The translations under genes were made by a program, and so were the position numbers. A stretch of 64,000 bases of DNA from Hyphomicrobiales bacterium (GTDB lineage Bacteria > Pseudomonadota > Alphaproteobacteria > Rhizobiales > Beijerinckiaceae): assembly GCA_947455995.1 (NCBI GenBank), contig CANGQA010000004.1, forward strand, positions 1 through 64,000. Direction: 5' to 3'. Positions 63,659 through 64,000 of this stretch are shown one piece after another; the stretch's first letter is position 1; each line of letters starts with the position of its first letter. The notes beneath the pieces were generated by a model. The model made no database searches. It saw only the letters and a list, made by a program, of their open reading frames with translations, and was not told where the DNA came from.

Positions 63659-64000
63659 ATGGCCTTTTTCAGACCGCTTGAACCGGTAAGCCCGCAGGCA
63701 AGAATTCTGCTGGGCATTTCTTTTTTCGTGCTTTTCTTTGCGCTTTGGGCTTTAGCGACCTTAGGAGGCTATGTTTCAAAAACATTTCTCGCCGATCCGC
63801 TCACCATGGTGCAGGACGGTTGGCAACTTCTGACAAAATTCGGTTTCGCGCATGATATTGCCATGACTGTTTGGCGGGTCTTGGGCGGATTTATAGTTGC
63901 GGGCCTGATCGGCGTTCCGATCGGTATTCTGATGGGGGCCTATAAGCCGGTTGAGGCTTTTCTCGAACCTTTTGTTTCGTTTGCCCGTTATCTTCCCGCT
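63659..64000 (+). CDS. ABC transporter permease, SsuC/TauC type, 3' truncated by the window
   Basis: The first 114 codons of a permease that runs off the window end. It begins MAFFRPLEPVSPQARILL, has one helix (LGISFFVLFFALWALATLGGYV) and then FGFAHDIAMTVWRVLGGFIVAGLIGVPIGILMGAYKPVEAFLEPFV, the BPD_transp_1 onset typical of SsuC/TauC/ThiX-type permeases. It follows the binding-protein gene across a hairpin. The ATG has only AGG about 10 bases ahead as Shine-Dalgarno, but no other start is better. Confidence 0.85.
   Translation, partial: MAFFRPLEPVSPQARILLGISFFVLFFALWALATLGGYVSKTFLADPLTMVQDGWQLLTKFGFAHDIAMTVWRVLGGFIVAGLIGVPIGILMGAYKPVEAFLEPFVSFARYLPA

Overview
The window reads as a stretch of alphaproteobacterial chromosome, most likely from the order Hyphomicrobiales (Rhizobiales); I do not assign a genus. 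The basis is the hpf-ptsN pair, a GTG-started hrcA, the hutI-hutH-hutU order, a fused LivM-LivG transporter protein, abundant solute ABC transporters, and dense, moderately GC-rich coding with frequent ATGA start/stop overlaps. A few core genes (fumarase, ptsN, hpf, hrcA, hutIHU) are separated by long catabolic blocks. No rRNA, tRNA, insertion sequence, phage gene or CRISPR array was seen.

Layout. 1-4.8 kb: aminotransferase fragment, class I fumarase, ptsN, hpf, a fumarylacetoacetate-hydrolase-family protein with a twin-arginine signal, and a GlcG-like protein. 5-18.7 kb: a 3-hydroxyisobutyrate-dehydrogenase-type reductase, a LysR regulator, and a long plus-strand operon: luciferase-like monooxygenase, enol-lactonase-like hydrolase, PuuE-like deacetylase-fold enzyme, LivHMGF transporter, two-subunit molybdenum hydroxylase, two dehydrogenases and an ACMSD-like amidohydrolase. 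18.7-22.6 kb: TetR regulator, flavin reductase, acyl-CoA-dehydrogenase-fold monooxygenase and a cyclase-family hydrolase around a regulatory region with two long palindromes. 22.6-28 kb: SDR, HisD-like dehydrogenase, small YdcZ-type transporter, MaiA-like transferase, threonine dehydratase and an MhpD-like hydratase. 28-36.1 kb: Dpp/Opp-type peptide transporter operon with a DUF1028 protein and a gamma-glutamyltransferase-like enzyme. 36.3-39.6 kb: EamA transporter, hrcA and a Gfo/Idh oxidoreductase. 39.7-57.9 kb: second catabolic island: AMP ligase, SMP-30 lactonase, MmgE/PrpD protein, two thiolase-fold/OB-fold pairs flanking an alcohol dehydrogenase, a complete Liv-type transporter, carboxymuconolactone-decarboxylase-like protein, reductase, LysR, Ldh-type dehydrogenase and lactonase-like hydrolase. 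58-64 kb: histidine utilisation genes hutIHU, divergent from an NMT1/SsuA-type transporter whose permease runs off the end.

How the genes may work together (inference). The first operon looks like uptake and oxidation of a cyclic, possibly nitrogen-containing compound: the Mo enzyme hydroxylates it, flavin monooxygenases oxidise it and the amidase- or lactonase-like hydrolases open it. No classical ring-cleavage dioxygenase is present. The second island looks like import of a carboxylate, CoA activation and carbon-carbon cleavage by thiolase-fold proteins that lack the usual catalytic cysteine, which is the most distinctive feature of the window. All three solute-binding-protein genes are followed by an intercistronic hairpin.
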